Source of the DNA: Simmondsia chinensis
Lineage: Eukaryota > Streptophyta > Magnoliopsida > Caryophyllales > Simmondsiaceae
DNA: 64,000 nt
Assembly (NCBI GenBank): GCA_018398585.1
Contig: JAGTTD010000013.1
Coordinates: 33,249,131 to 33,313,130, forward strand
Reading direction: 5' to 3'
The notes under the pieces were generated by a model that made no database searches, was not told the origin of the DNA, and worked only from the letters and a program-made list of their open reading frames with translations. Both the position numbers and the translations under genes were made by a program. Below are positions 10,001-19,486 of this stretch, piece after piece; position 1 is the first letter of the stretch; every line of letters starts with the position of its first letter.

Positions 10001-10799
10001 GAGTCCCACCAGTAGTAATATACGCCAACCTTTAACCTAATTTTGATGCGTCATAATAGTCCACAGAAAATCCAGTTAGACCTTAAAAACAATTTTATAC
10101 ACAAAATACTTTTATTAAAGATAATGAAGTATTTTATATGAAAAAAAAAATGATCCTTTTCTCCTACAAAATCGGGGCGAAACATGTACTAAGACAGCCA
10201 CTTCTATACGTCATGAGAAAATGGCGCATGAAAGAATACAAGGTAATGCCATCATAATAAAGTTTAAGTATTTTATTTGCCCTAGTGGATCATAAGGGGA
10301 ATTGTAGCATAGATGGTAGTGAGGAGTGCCTTACATGCGGAGACTTGGGATTTGAATCCCACTCGTGTCCCTCTTTTTTGTTTTATATAGCATTATTCGT
10401 ACTAAGACTATTAAGAAAGTTAATTGATGTTACTGGCCATGCATTATGATATGAAGGTACGCGGAGGAGGACTTTCTAAGGTCGTTACCCTTGAAATTGA
10501 TGGTAGGGTTGACATTGCTATTCATCTCAATAGTTTCCATGATGGTGGCATTCACTGTTGCCTTCAGTATCAACCTCAAGCATAACTTGGCTTCAATTGG
10601 TATCGCTTGCTCGGCTTTCGCGGCAGCGACTCTCTTCGCTTTCCAACAGTTGCCACTCCTAGTCGATGTGTATCGGTTGACTATCGGTTGCTACCTTCGT
10701 TTTAGGCCTCGTCGACGTCGCCTTTTCACTAATAATGGATTGCTCCACACCATTATTGTAAACTCCAACAATGCCAACAGGGCTGATGTTTCTGCTTAA
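963..10799 (+). CDS. Ankyrin-repeat membrane protein with C-terminal PGG domain (ITN1/ACD6-like), six visible exons
   Basis: The exons are 963-1056, 2332-2714, 3389-3526, 7631-8064, 9155-9480 and 10457-10799. Every junction has GT..AG and matching phase, giving about 572 codons ending at TAA 10797-10799. Order: N-terminal ankyrin repeats (TALHIAALEG, TPLHMAALLGH), a third repeat (GETPLHVLVKK), a second ankyrin block (LGNVEFLTTLIGAYPDLIW, IFHVAVKYRQ, NTILHLAALLP), the family signature LNIVSGAALQMQ, then a PGG domain (HGKTPRALFTEEH, ending VPGG) and four hydrophobic membrane segments. Plant relatives such as ITN1 and ACD6 sit in membranes and act in stress or defence signalling; this role is inferred from family. 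The true start codon and N-terminus are not visible, and a Met at 992 is possible. The introns are loaded with transposon debris, yet the coding exons carry no disabling mutation. Confidence 0.88.
1057..1719 (+). other. Ankyrin intron 1, part before the TRIM
   Basis: AT-rich intronic DNA with long A and T runs (for example 1222-1238). No coding or repeat family was recognised. Minus-strand frames here are low-complexity and have no support. Confidence 0.5.
1720..1923 (+). repeat. TRIM left LTR
   Basis: Starts TGTTAAGAGTAAGAACTCC and ends GAAATTTAACA. It is followed at once by the Met-tRNA primer-site variant at about 1924-1940. Confidence 0.85.
2082..2284 (+). repeat. TRIM right LTR
   Basis: Starts TGTTATTTGTAAGAACTCA and ends GAAATTTAACA. 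It aligns along its whole length to 1720-1923. Confidence 0.85.
2332..2714 (+). CDS. Ankyrin gene, second visible exon
   Basis: Opens at CATGGCAG|G and reads YPECIAASITKCKETALHI, then runs through two ankyrin repeats (TALHIAALEGQTSFVKQIL and MTPLHMAALLGHRDMVRYL). It ends TTATATG|GTAACA, leaving one base of a codon completed at 3389 as GAT (Asp). The frame reads on past the donor to a stop at 2843, which is intron read-through. Confidence 0.85.
2715..3388 (+). other. Ankyrin intron 2
   Basis: An AT-rich intron. Around 3200-3290 is a small inverted repeat (AAACGTATTTA versus TAAATACGTTT) enclosing a CTAACGAAAATGTCGTTAG palindrome, possibly a tiny MITE relic. Nothing else was recognised. Confidence 0.5.
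3389..3526 (+). CDS. Ankyrin gene, third visible exon
   Basis: Follows GACACAG and reads DVAMDIVEKRQGLAIARDEK then GETPLHVLVKK, a complete ankyrin repeat. The frame meets TAG at 3529-3531, but a donor T|GTTAGT lies just before it. Splicing there leaves phase 1, which exactly fits the acceptor at 7630 (T|TT gives Phe). Confidence 0.8.
3541..3614 (-). mobile_element. Short 5'-truncated LINE 3' end (minus strand)
   Basis: A T-run (poly(A) of a minus-strand copy) is followed by AAGAGCAAAGCTCAACATAG and a GC-richer tail. The same tail type, (T)n..AAAGAGCAAAGCTT..ACATAACACGGCGCCCCAA, recurs at 11652. Flanks read AGTTGAACATAC and AGTTTAACATGC, 10 of 12 identical, consistent with an aged target duplication. 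Confidence 0.5.
3715..4400 (-). mobile_element. LINE 3'-UTR-like relic (minus strand) in ankyrin intron 3
   Basis: Begins CTTTTTCTGATAATTAGTGAG and continues as A-rich, C-containing, gene-free DNA. A related start, TTTTTTTCCGATAACTAGTGAG, occurs at 62046, and a looser relative at 63205. Repeated T-runs leading into the same motif suggest copies of one LINE 3' end in minus orientation. Assignment is by this recurrence only. Confidence 0.35.
4690..4888 (-). repeat. Old copia-type LTR relic in ankyrin intron 3
   Basis: Carries several GATCGATC-type palindromes (CCCCGATCGATCGG, CCCAATCGATTGG). It ends TAAGACACAACCTAATA, matching the LTR ends of elements C-E (GAGACATATTCCTAACA). It lies immediately before the decayed LINE ORF1. 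No partner LTR or coding region belongs to it here, so it is probably a truncated or solo LTR. Confidence 0.55.
5084..6715 (+). pseudogene. Decayed L1-type LINE ORF1 with RRM domain, in ankyrin intron 3
   Basis: The first frame (5084-5431) contains an RNA-recognition motif: RNP2-like LSIFVDGLP, RNP1-like SCSFVQF, then MNERWMAGVKLGVEWA. A second frame (from about 5489) reads AWLNRSIIVHSSYEVSLDD and onward. A third holds KKWGKFVRMDPRMST (about 5835-5880), and a last piece near 6560-6660 reads MGKRLGLNFDGFDSHMV. Several frameshifts and stops separate these. RRM-bearing ORF1 proteins are known from plant L1-clade LINEs (BNR type). No endonuclease or RT follows before the next ankyrin exon, so ORF2 is absent. 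It runs in the same direction as the host gene. Confidence 0.65.
6716..7630 (+). other. Rest of ankyrin intron 3; probable LINE 3' UTR then unrecognised DNA
   Basis: 6716-6890 is T-rich and probably the 3' untranslated end of the preceding LINE relic. 6890-7630 shows no coding or repeat signature that I recognise. The intron ends TTGGATACAG|TT. Confidence 0.4.
7631..8064 (+). CDS. Ankyrin gene, fourth visible exon
   Basis: Reads GRLCGRQVVNLELLKLVEQI onward into a second ankyrin block (LFEAIELGNVEFLTTLIGAY; HSIFHVAVKYRQKKIFGLIH; GNTILHLAALLP). It includes the strongly conserved DRLNIVSGAALQMQ and ends TTTGAG|GTCAGT in phase 0. The start at 7631 is chosen because it is the acceptor whose phase fits exon 3. 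Confidence 0.85.
8065..9154 (+). other. Ankyrin intron 4
   Basis: A very AT-rich intron with a T-run near 8077-8090 and no recognised element. Confidence 0.5.
9155..9480 (+). CDS. Ankyrin gene, fifth visible exon (PGG domain, two membrane segments)
   Basis: The acceptor CCCTATAG|ACA keeps phase 0; using the next AG would bring an immediate TGA. It encodes VKSVIQPQYAEMKNKHGKTP, the PGG domain ending AIFIVPGGNN, and two hydrophobic stretches (SCMVVSTLIATVAFSAIF and VSMLSSTASILMFLAIL). It ends ACCTCCAG|GTATGC, splitting an Arg codon. Read-through would add KQRLPW and stop. Confidence 0.88.
9946..10025 (+). repeat. tRNA-like (SINE-like) segment in ankyrin intron 5
   Basis: TTGGTGTAGTAG resembles a Pol III A box. 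About 40 bp later GGGATCGAGTCCCACC resembles a B box. There is no foldable full tRNA and no clear target duplication. It is best read as a decayed tRNA-derived SINE head. Confidence 0.4.
10290..10375 (+). repeat. Second tRNA-like (SINE-like) segment in ankyrin intron 5
   Basis: TAGCATAGATGG fits the A-box pattern, and GGGATTTGAATCCC, about 40 bp further on, fits a B box / T-arm. A T-run follows at 10374-10379. It could be a tRNA pseudogene or a SINE head. Confidence 0.45.
10457..10799 (+). CDS. Ankyrin gene, last exon (two membrane segments)
   Basis: Starts G|TACGCGGAGGAGG, giving RYAEEDFLRSLPLKL, the standard sequence at this point of ITN1-like proteins. Two hydrophobic segments follow (LMVGLTLLFISIVSMMVAF; LASIGIACSAFAAATLFAF), then an Arg-rich stretch (RFRPRRRRLF) that probably lies in the cytosol. 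Stop TAA at 10797. Confidence 0.88.
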
Positions 10800-11590
10800 T
10801 GAAGTTATGTTATGGAATAAATGTAAATGCTAGTCTGATATTATTTTTTATTTATAGTTTTTTAGTCTTTGTAAACTAAAAACTATTTTTTGAAAGCGAA
10901 CTTTTCTTGTTTTTGGATATTTGTTTTCAATTTTCACTCAAGTTAGGAAAATTTGAAAACGGAATCCAAAAATCAACAAAAGTTGTTTCCAAAACCTAGT
11001 TTTAAGTTTTTCAAAAACCAAAAACTACAAATATTAACCAATACCAGACATGCCCTAAGTGTGTTGATTTTTCTTTTAATTTACGTATGTATGCTTGTAT
11101 TATATGAAATCTGAAATTAAAGTATATGTAATTTGCAATTATATAAGACATTAAAGACAAAGTACAAATATTAAGAATAAGACGTCCTTACCATAGAAAA
11201 GGAATTACAAACTAATAAATAACTAAGGCATCAGGGAAGTACAAAGCTCTTTGCTTAAAGCGAATAAAAAAGAATCGCCTTATCCCATAAGAAATTTGTC
11301 AATGTATACCGATCTCTCAAAGTTGTCGCTTCATTTGCACCCAAATACACCAAGAAGTACCATCTTATCCTTAAAAAATAACAGTCTAAAATTTTTATTT
11401 TTTCCCCTATTTTCTGAATTGAAGTCCATATACTTAATTTGAAAAGCGATAATAGTCCACCGTAAAAATCCCAAGCTAAAGGACAAAAAAGGCGTGTGTT
11501 TCCCTATTTTGGAAGAACATAATGTCGCAAAATTGATGCCATGGCGTTATAATACGGCCTTCATCTTTGCAACTACACCTGAATTTTGAG
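10800..11590. other. Intergenic DNA downstream of the ankyrin gene
   Basis: Includes the gene's 3' UTR and poly(A) region, not pinpointed, and AT-rich DNA. A 63-codon frame at 11251-11442 has no recognisable features and is not called. Confidence 0.5.
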
Positions 11591-11651
11591 TAGAGCTGGC
11601 CATGAACAAGGCTTTGGGTCAGGCCTGGGCCCGGTATATATATATATATAA

Positions 11652-12390
11652 CATTTTTTTTTCAATTAGTAAAGAGCAAAGCTTTGGAAACATAACACGG
11701 CGCCCCAAGTCGGGCCCGAAGAAAATAGATCGGAACAATAAAAAAAGAACAAGAGAGTAGACAAAACACCCAGAAATCCCTTCTGTAAAATACCTAAATG
11801 AATCCCAACAAAAGCTCTGCCCAAGTCTATTGTAAAAGGGGCCTCCCTGGCCAAGCCATCTAATTTAGCCTTCAACACAAAATCTGTAGCAACCTTCACC
11901 GGCACTAGCAAATACTTTCACCAGATCTTCATTTTTTGCCACACATGTAATGCAGCACTAGTGCAAAAGGACACAAAAATCCTAATCCAAGCCAAAACTA
12001 AGCCAGCACACTAACATGAAAACCTCAACGCACAAGCCCATACAGTCGAGAACGTGGCACTGAGAAAACCTCCTGCGGCACAACATGAGCAGAAACGGGC
12101 CTCTGAAATCACCTTTAAATCACCTTTAAACCAGCACACAAGCATGAAAACCTCAACCGACAAGCCAATACAACACGAAAACTAGCACACAAACACAAAG
12201 ACCTCAGACCATCATCCCTAAACTAAACCCATCCTCCTAAAAATGAACTTACGAAGCAAATGATGCAGAGAAAACTGCTATAGACCACATGGTAATTGAG
12301 CCCACCAGCGCCAATAGACTCATGGACAACATCCCAAGGGCAAACATCCGAAACCTAACAAAAATTCTTGCAAGTTAAGCCATCAGTCGC
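11652..12390 (-). mobile_element. 3' end of the minus-strand LINE inside the hAT-like element
   Basis: A T-run at 11652-11662 is the poly(A) of a minus-strand LINE. The sequence to its right is non-coding, with decayed frames, and joins the ORF1 relic at 12390-12781. There is no sign of ORF2. Confidence 0.55.
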
Positions 12391-12781
12391 ATGGACATCT
12401 TCCCAAGAGGAATGGGTATCCGACACTTCTTCTTCTTCCAGGAGTTAACCGTTGGATCATATTGGTCGACCTTGAAAATTAATCTAGCAACTTCATCTTC
12501 CGTTCCTTGGAATCTGAACCAAGCCTTTCTCCCATTCTCCATACTTTTTTGGTCCTCTCCAATTTTTCATTGTGGTTGGTATTTTGGCTCCGTTGGTTAT
12601 TGTTGTTGGTATGTGGCTGGTTGGGATCAGGTATTGTGTGGGAGGATATAAATTTTGGGCTAAGGTCAACAAAACAATTAATGTGGGGTTGTCCTCTATA
12701 TTGGAGAATGTCTTCCGTTGCTTTTTCTGAATCTAGGCTTTCGTGTTGGCTTTCCAAAGTACGATCTTTGTCCATTGGTTT
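12390..12781 (-). pseudogene. LINE ORF1 relic, C-terminal segment (separated from the rest by copia A)
   Basis: The minus-strand frame from about 12775 to 12479 reads MDKDRTLESQHESLDSEKAT onward. When copia A and one copy of its target site are ignored, this frame runs without a shift into the minus-strand frame right of 17772 (..GNTLTHEP then MDKDRT..). A stop near 12479 and others upstream show that it is dead. Confidence 0.55.
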
Positions 12782-13027
12782 TGTTAGAAATATGTCCCAA
12801 AATTCCTTGGAAGTATAAGTAGGGAAGCCGTGAGGAGGCCGATCGGTCGTGTGAAGCTCGATCGATTGGGAATATTATGTAAGTTTGGGACGCCTGCAGT
12901 AAACTCACTGATCGATCGATGAACCATCGATTGATCGGGAGTTGCATTTTCACGCAGGTATAATAGGGACATATCGTTACGTCAGAAAGCATCCAGCTAA
13001 TTCTTTTTCCCCGCGGCGCCGCATCCA

Positions 13028-13065
<38 letters not shown>

Positions 13066-13262
13066 GTGAATGTAATTCTTCTTTTTGATTCAATAATAAA
13101 AGCTCCAATCTTCGCCCGTGGTTTTCTCCCCTCTCGATTGTAGAGGAGTTTCCACGTAAATTAATGTGTTCTTGTGTTTGATTCTCTTTATTCTATTTTA
13201 CTTCTTGATTGTCATGATATTTGATTCGAATTCAGTATTTGGGATTTTCGCATTTGCTCACA
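12782..13262 (+). repeat. Copia A 5' LTR
   Basis: TGTTAGAAATATG...CTCACA, 481 bp. It holds palindromes (CGATCGATTGGG, TGATCGATCGATGA) and a GA microsatellite at 13030-13060. Confidence 0.88.
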
Positions 13263-13299
13263 AATTGGTATCAGAGCCCTTGTTGTTCGAATTGGTACA

Positions 13300-16200
13300 A
13301 TGACGTCGGCAATTAAATCTGAGGTGGAGAAGTTTGGAGGTCAAGGAAGCTTAAGTTTGTGGCAAGTCCGTGTTCAAGGACTCCTGACCCAGAATGGCTT
13401 GAAGAAAGCACTGGATGAAAAAGAGAAGAAACCAGAAAACATGACATAGGCACAGTGGGAAGAATTGGATGATAAGGCTTTCACAGCGATACAGATTGGT
13501 TTAGCATATGATGTACTGACAGAAGTCTTGGAGATGAAAACTGCCAAGGAGTTGTGTGAGAAGTTGCAAGAGATATTTTGTCACAAATGGGTCTCCAATA
13601 TATTCGCAGTAAGCGCCGATTATTCACGTTTCGTATGATGGAAGGTACATCGCTTAAAAACCATCTTAGTGAATTTAATTCTATAATTCAAGAATTGAAA
13701 GAACTAGATGACACCTCTAAGGACGAAGATCAGACCTTGATATTATTTTGTTCACTCCCTAATACTTATAAAGGCTTTGCAGAAAGCATGATATATGGTG
13801 GTAGGCCTACTATCACAGTTGATGAGGTTAAAAGAAACCTAGTAAGTCAAGAGAGAGTTGATAGGGAATTGTCAGACTCTGCAAATAACTCTGGTAATAG
13901 GTTGTTTGTGAGAGGTAGGACTGAATTTAGAGGGTCTGAAGGTGGAAAGAAGTCTAGATCCAAGTCTAGACGTAAAAACCTGTCGTGTAACTTCTTTCAC
14001 AAGAAGGGGCACATAAAGAAAACTGGTATAAGATCAAGAACAAGCAGAGAGATGATAACAGGAACGAACATAAGTTCGCTGAGGCTAGTGTAGTTGAAGA
14101 TGAGGGAGATGCTAATATCCTACTAGTAACTGAGTCACAGTCCAGGTCTAAGGATAAGTGGATCATGGATTCAGGCTGTTCTTACCATGTTTGTCCTAAT
14201 AGAAACTAGTTCACCACTTATAAGTCAATTCAGGGTGGAGTAGTCTTGATGGGCAATGATGTCACATGTAAGGTGATGGGTATTGCAACAGTTCGTGTTA
14301 AGATGTTTGATGGTACGGTTAGGACGCTTAGCGACGTGCGACATGTCCCAGACTTGAAAAAGTACCTTATCTTCTTATGTACCCTTGACTCCAATGGGTG
14401 CAAGTACACAGCTGAAGGTGAAGTCTTAAGGGTCAGTAAAGGTGCTTTGATTGTGATGAAGGGTAGAAGGGTAGGCACCTTGTATGAGCTTGTAGGTTCT
14501 ACTGTGAAAGGGTCAGTGGTTGTTTCTACGTCATCCATGACAGATACAGAGATCACTAAGATGTGGATAAGAGTGATAAGAGGCTATCAGAGTTGAGTAA
14601 GAGGGGTTTGTAATGTGGTCAGTCAACTGGACTGATGGATTTCTGTGAGCACTGTGTATATGGGAAGCAGAAGAGAGTAAGCTTCAAGCAAGCAGTGCAT
14701 CAGACTAAGGGAACGTTGGACTACATTCATTTTGATTTATGGGGACCGTCCAGAGTTTCTTCCAAAGGAGGTTCCAGGTATTTGCTAATGTTCATTGATG
14801 ATTTTTCACGTAAAGTTTGGGTCTGTTTTCTTAAGGAGAAGAACAAAGTTTATGAAGTCTTCAAGAAGTGGAAGACACTGCTTGAAAAATAGGCAGGGAA
14901 GTAGATAAAGAGGTTGAGGACAGATAATGGTCTTGAGTTCGTTGAGGGTGATTTCTTTAAATTCTGTGAGGACCAAGGCATTGTCTGTACAGGTCAACCT
15001 CAACAGAGCAGAGTGGCAGAAATAATGAATAGGACGTTACTGGAGAAGGCTTGGTGTATGCTTTCAAATGCAGGATTAGGAAGAGAATGGTGGGCAGAGG
15101 CAGTTAACATGATTTGTTATCTAGTGAACCGATCACCACATTCACCGCTTCAAATGAAGATTCTAGAAGAAGTATGGTCTATTTCTCCTACTGATTATTC
15201 TTATTTGAAGATATTTGGTTGTCCTGCTTATGCTTATGTTAATGATGGAAAGCTAGAGCCTAGGGCCAAGAATTGTATCTTACTTGGTTATACGTCAGGT
15301 GTGAAGGGATATCGTTTATGGGATCCAAAAGCCCATAAATTTCTGACCAGTAGAGATGTGACATTCGATGAGTCCGTTCTAGTACATCTGCCACACACAC
15401 CCTCCACAGTTCAAGATTCTGTTTAGGCAGAGAAGCCTGATGATAGTCAGATACAGTCTGAAAGTTCAAATTAGCAACACGTAGTTCAGTTTGATAGTAT
15501 ACTGGCACCTCCAGTATAGGTTTTTTACGAGATTGATGAAACAGAAATAGGTCAGCAGGTCGAGCAGCATACAATTGCAAGTGGTAGGCAAAAAAGGCAG
15601 ATTAGGCCGCTACAAAGATAGAGGTATGATTAGATGATAGCCTATGCCCTTACTACAGCTGAAACAGTGGAAGACAAGGAACCGTCTTCATATTCAGAGA
15701 TTGTATTGAGATCTGACTCAGATAAATGGCTTATATGCCATGCATAAAGAGATGGAGTCTTTAAAGAAAAACCAAACTTGGCAGTTAGTCAAGCCTCAAA
15801 TAGGAAAAAGAGTAATCCGGTGCAAATAGGTTTTCAAACGAAAAGCAGGCATTCCTGGAGTGAAAGATGCAAGGTACAAGGGTTGCTTAGTAGCTAAAGG
15901 CTACATTCAGGTACACGGTGTTGATTTTCATGGCATTTTCTCTCCTGTTGTTAGACATTGTTCCATACGAGTGATACTTGCTTTAGTAGATATGCATGAT
16001 TTAGAAATTGAGCAGTTAGATGTGAAAACTGCATTTTTGCATGGTGAGCTAGAGGAGAGTATTTACATGCATGAGCTTATGGGTTTCGTTATAGAAGGAA
16101 AAGAAGACCATATTTGTTTGTTGAAGTGATCTTTATATGGTTTGAGGCAGTCACCTAAGTAGTGGTATAAGAGATTTGATCAGTTTATGACCAGCCATGG

Positions 16201-17226
16201 GTTCTTCAGGAGCAAGTATGATAGCTGTATGTTTTTCAAAAAGACAGATTCAGGCTCATTCGTTTATCTTCTATTATACGTTGATGACATGTTAATTACA
16301 GCTAAATACTTGACAGATGTTGATGATTTGAAAGCAATATTGAAAAGGGAGTTCGAGATGAAGGACTTAGGAGCAGCTAAGAAGATTCTTGGCATGGAGA
16401 TCAGTAGGGACCAAAAAGCTGGAAAGTTGTATTTGTCTCAGGAAAAGTACATTAAGGTTCTAAATTTATTTCACATGAAGGATGTTAAGCCAGTTAGCAC
16501 ACCCTTAGCAGCTCACTTTAGGCTTTCAGCATTGGATTCTCCTCAGACTGAGGAGGATGTCAGGTACTTATCTCTAGTCCCTTACATGTATGCTATGGTA
16601 TGTACTCGTCCATATATTGCTTTTGCTGTGGGCAAAGTGAGTAGGTACATGGCGAATCCAGGAAAGGAACATTGGCAAGCTGTTAAATGGATTCTCAGGC
16701 ACTTACGTGGCACTTCTGATGTTTGTCTGAAATTTGGGAAGAGTAAATGCTATTTGGTAGGGTATGTTGACTCTGATTATGGTGGAGATGTTGATAAGAG
16801 AAAGTCTACTTCTGATTATGTGTTCTGTTTGGGAGAAAGCGCTATCATTTGGAGAGCTTGTCTACAATCAGTGACTACACATTTGACTATCGAGGCTGAG
16901 TACATGGCAGTTACAGAAGCATTTAAGGAAGCTGCTTGATTGAGAGGTTTAATTAGTGAGATCAGTGCTGATCAGGGTACTGCTGGAGTTTACTATGATA
17001 GCCAGTCAGCAATTCACTTAGCTAAAGATTAGATGATACATCGTGACATAACAAAGCACATAGATGTCAAGCATCATTTTATTAGAGATTTGATTGATGA
17101 GCGGAGGGTGAAGTTAAAGAAGATTGGTACTGAAGATAATCCAGCAGATATGTTCACTAAAGTTTCACCAGGCAGGAAATTCGAGCATTGCTCGAATTTA
17201 GTTGGACTTACAGTTTCAGTTTGTTA
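13300..17226 (+). pseudogene. Copia A gag-pol, disrupted by stops and frameshifts
   Basis: Starts ATG ACG TCG GCA at 13300. Gag has GQGSLSLWQVRVQGLLTQNG, with a TAG soon after at 13447. The zinc knuckle is damaged (CNFFHKKGHIKKT). Protease is WIMDSGCSYHV (14158). The integrase has lost part of its core: the segment after RTDNGLEF has EDQGIVCTGQPQQ, missing residues. RT has LLYVDDML at 16271-16294, and RNase H has SDYGGDVDKRKS and IEAEYMAVTEA. It ends VGLTVSVC stop at 17226. The product would have replicated the element via RNA and cDNA; this copy cannot make it. Confidence 0.88.
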
Positions 17227-17303
17227 ACCTCGGTGTGGGGGTGTTATTAGAGAAGGTGGAGATGTTTTATTATTGTGATAAATTTTGAGCCAATATGGAG
17301 ATT

Positions 17304-17526
17304 TGTTAGGAATATGTCTCAAAATTCCTTGGAAGTCTAAGTAGGGAAGCCATGAGGAGGCCGATCGATTGGGTGAAGCTCGATCGATCGGGAATGTTAT
17401 GTAAGTTTGGGATGCCTGCAATAAGCTCACCGATTGATCGGGAGCCGCATTTTCACGTGGGTATAAATATGGATGTAGGGTTACGTCAGAAAGCATCCAG
17501 CTAATTCTTTTTTCGTAGCGGCGCCG

Positions 17527-17570
<44 letters not shown>

Positions 17571-17767
17571 GTGATTGTAATTCTTCTTCTCGATTCAATA
17601 ATAAAAGCTCTAATCTTTGCCCATAGTTTTCTCTCCTTTCGATTGTTGAGGGATTTCCACGTAAATTGCTGTGTTCTTGTATTTGATTCTCTTTAGTCTA
17701 TTTTACTTCTTGATGGTCGTGGTATTTGATTCGAATTCATAACTAGGGATTTCCGCATTTCCTCACA
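17304..17767 (+). repeat. Copia A 3' LTR
   Basis: TGTTAGGAATATG...CTCACA, 464 bp, with a GA run at 17531-17563. It is shorter than the 5' LTR because part of the palindromic block is missing. Confidence 0.87.
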
Positions 17768-18990
17768 GGTTCATGTGTCAGTGTATTACCTAATTAAGTA
17801 GGACTGTGGGTAAGGATTTTGTTAATGTGTGGGGATGTGTTACTTTATATGGGAAAAAGGGGTCATGAGTTGTCACTTCATTACTTATTCCAAAATACCA
17901 GCCTCCTTCCTCATCTGAAATGTCACCATCTGCGTCAGCTGCTCCATCCTCTTCCTCGCTGCCTTCTCTGTTACAGGAACATATTGGTGGCTATTGCTGC
18001 CCTGTTGCAGGCGTCTCCGACACAACTGTCCCTTCCTCCCGGAACTCACTCACCGATGACGACTCCATACATATATCGAGCGGTTGTGGTTGTGGCTCCG
18101 GTAAGAAGCTCCCCAGTGACGGTGGTTCATGGCTACCATGTGAGTTGAATGATTGATAGGCCATGTCTTCCTTCCGGCCTATTTCTTGAACACATATATT
18201 GAAATTCTTTCCTTCCATTTGAAAGTTCATCCATTCATTGATTAAATGCATGTAGGTTGTGTCAATAATTATCCTCGCCATTTCGAAGGAATTATGCAAC
18301 TGTTCCTCATCTTCAACTATCACCACATCACCCCAGCTATTGCCAATCTCAATGAAGTTCTCCTTAGACCATCCGTGTAGAGGAACCCCATGTATAACGA
18401 TCAGTACTCATCGAGTTTGGCATTACTCTTGCTCCGTCCAGCCCCTAGCTTCCCCACACCATGATTGCAGCCACCCCTTTTCCTCTTCAAGAACTCTATC
18501 CCAGATCTCTTTGTCCTGGAAGGTTAGTAAATGCTTGAATTTTCCAACTTGTCTAATTCTTTGGATGTGCTTTAGACTATGACACAGTGAAACGGAGATT
18601 CTTGAATGATGTAATGGTCTCGAGGTTATGCAAATTATACTACTTCTCTGCTCCTCTTCCATATTCTTCACCACTGTTCCTGTAGCACTCTTCACATGAC
18701 TCCTCTCCCTGTTCTCAATTCCATTCTAGCATTCTCATGTGTGTGCCCCAACCCACCTTCTAGTTTTATGTGTCTAAAAGTCTGGTTGTCTAGTGTTCCC
18801 TGTCTTTGGTCTCCTTGGTACCTCCCATATCTTGGTATATTCACTCTTAGAGTTTCTCTCTTGAGTGTGGTCCCATTAATCCCTCTAATAGCTTACTCTG
18901 CTTCAACTCGGGATACAAATCTAACGAAGCTGAAGATTCATTGCCTATTCGGTCTTTGCTTGTGTGATACATAGGTTTCTTTTATGTTGT
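17768..18990 (-). pseudogene. LINE ORF1 relic, central segment (between copia A and copia B)
   Basis: Minus-strand frames include the second half of an RRM (IFSFVRFVSRVEAE, then AIRGINGTTLKRETLRVNIP; about 18940-18800). Further along are HGVPLHGWSKENFIEIGNSW and MARIIIDTTYMHLINEWMNF, the type found after the RRM in plant LINE ORF1 proteins. TGA and TAG codons interrupt it. The RRM's first half is at 23991-24110, beyond copia B. Confidence 0.7.
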
Positions 18991-19450
18991 TGTTAGGAAA
19001 ATGTCTCAAAATTCCTTGGAATTTTTAGTAGAGATGCTGTGAGAAGGCCGATTCAATCGATTGGGAATGTTACATAAGTCAAGGACGCCTGCAGTGAGCT
19101 CACCGATCGATCGGTGAACTACCTATCTATCGGGATCTGTGTTTTCACACGAGTATAAATACTAACGTAGGGTTCATATGTTTGGTATCCAATTATTCTT
19201 GAGTGTTTTTCCCAGCGGCGCAACCAACCAAAAAGAGAGAGAGAGAAAAGGAGTGATTGTAATTCTTCTTTTCGATTTAATAAAAAAAGATTCAATCTTC
19301 TCCCGTGGTTTTCTCCGCTTTCGATTATAAAGGGGTTTCCACGTAAATCCTTGTGTCGTTTGTTTCTTTTCTCTTTTAGTCAATTTACTTCTTGTATTGT
19401 TGTGGTATTTGATTCTGATTGCATACCGGGAGTTATAGTTTTTCCACACA
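18991..19450 (+). repeat. Copia B 5' LTR
   Basis: TGTTAGGAAAATG...CCACACA, 460 bp, with CCGATCGATCGG at about 19101-19112. Confidence 0.88.
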
Positions 19451-19486
19451 AATTGGTATCAGAGCCAGGTTATTCGAATTGGTACA

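Larger units (their letters stand above)
9481..10456 (+). other. Ankyrin intron 5
   Basis: An AT-rich intron containing two short tRNA-like segments listed separately (9946-10025 and 10290-10375). It ends GATATGAAG|G. Confidence 0.55.
12782..17767 (+). mobile_element. Ty1/copia retrotransposon A (full-length, degenerate)
   Basis: LTRs are 12782-13262 and 17304-17767. The primer site AATTGGTATCAGAGCCC follows the 5' LTR, and a purine tract (TATGGAGATT) precedes the 3' LTR. Flanks are GGTTT and GGTTC, a 5-bp target duplication with one mismatch. Order gag, protease, integrase, RT, RNase H marks it as copia. It lies in the LINE ORF1 relic inside the hAT-like element. The LTRs differ by substitutions and small deletions, so it is not recent. 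Confidence 0.9.

Noticed and set aside
17819..18974. Plus-strand frames between copia A and B as host genes
   Set aside because: Shadows of the minus-strand LINE ORF1 with the RRM.
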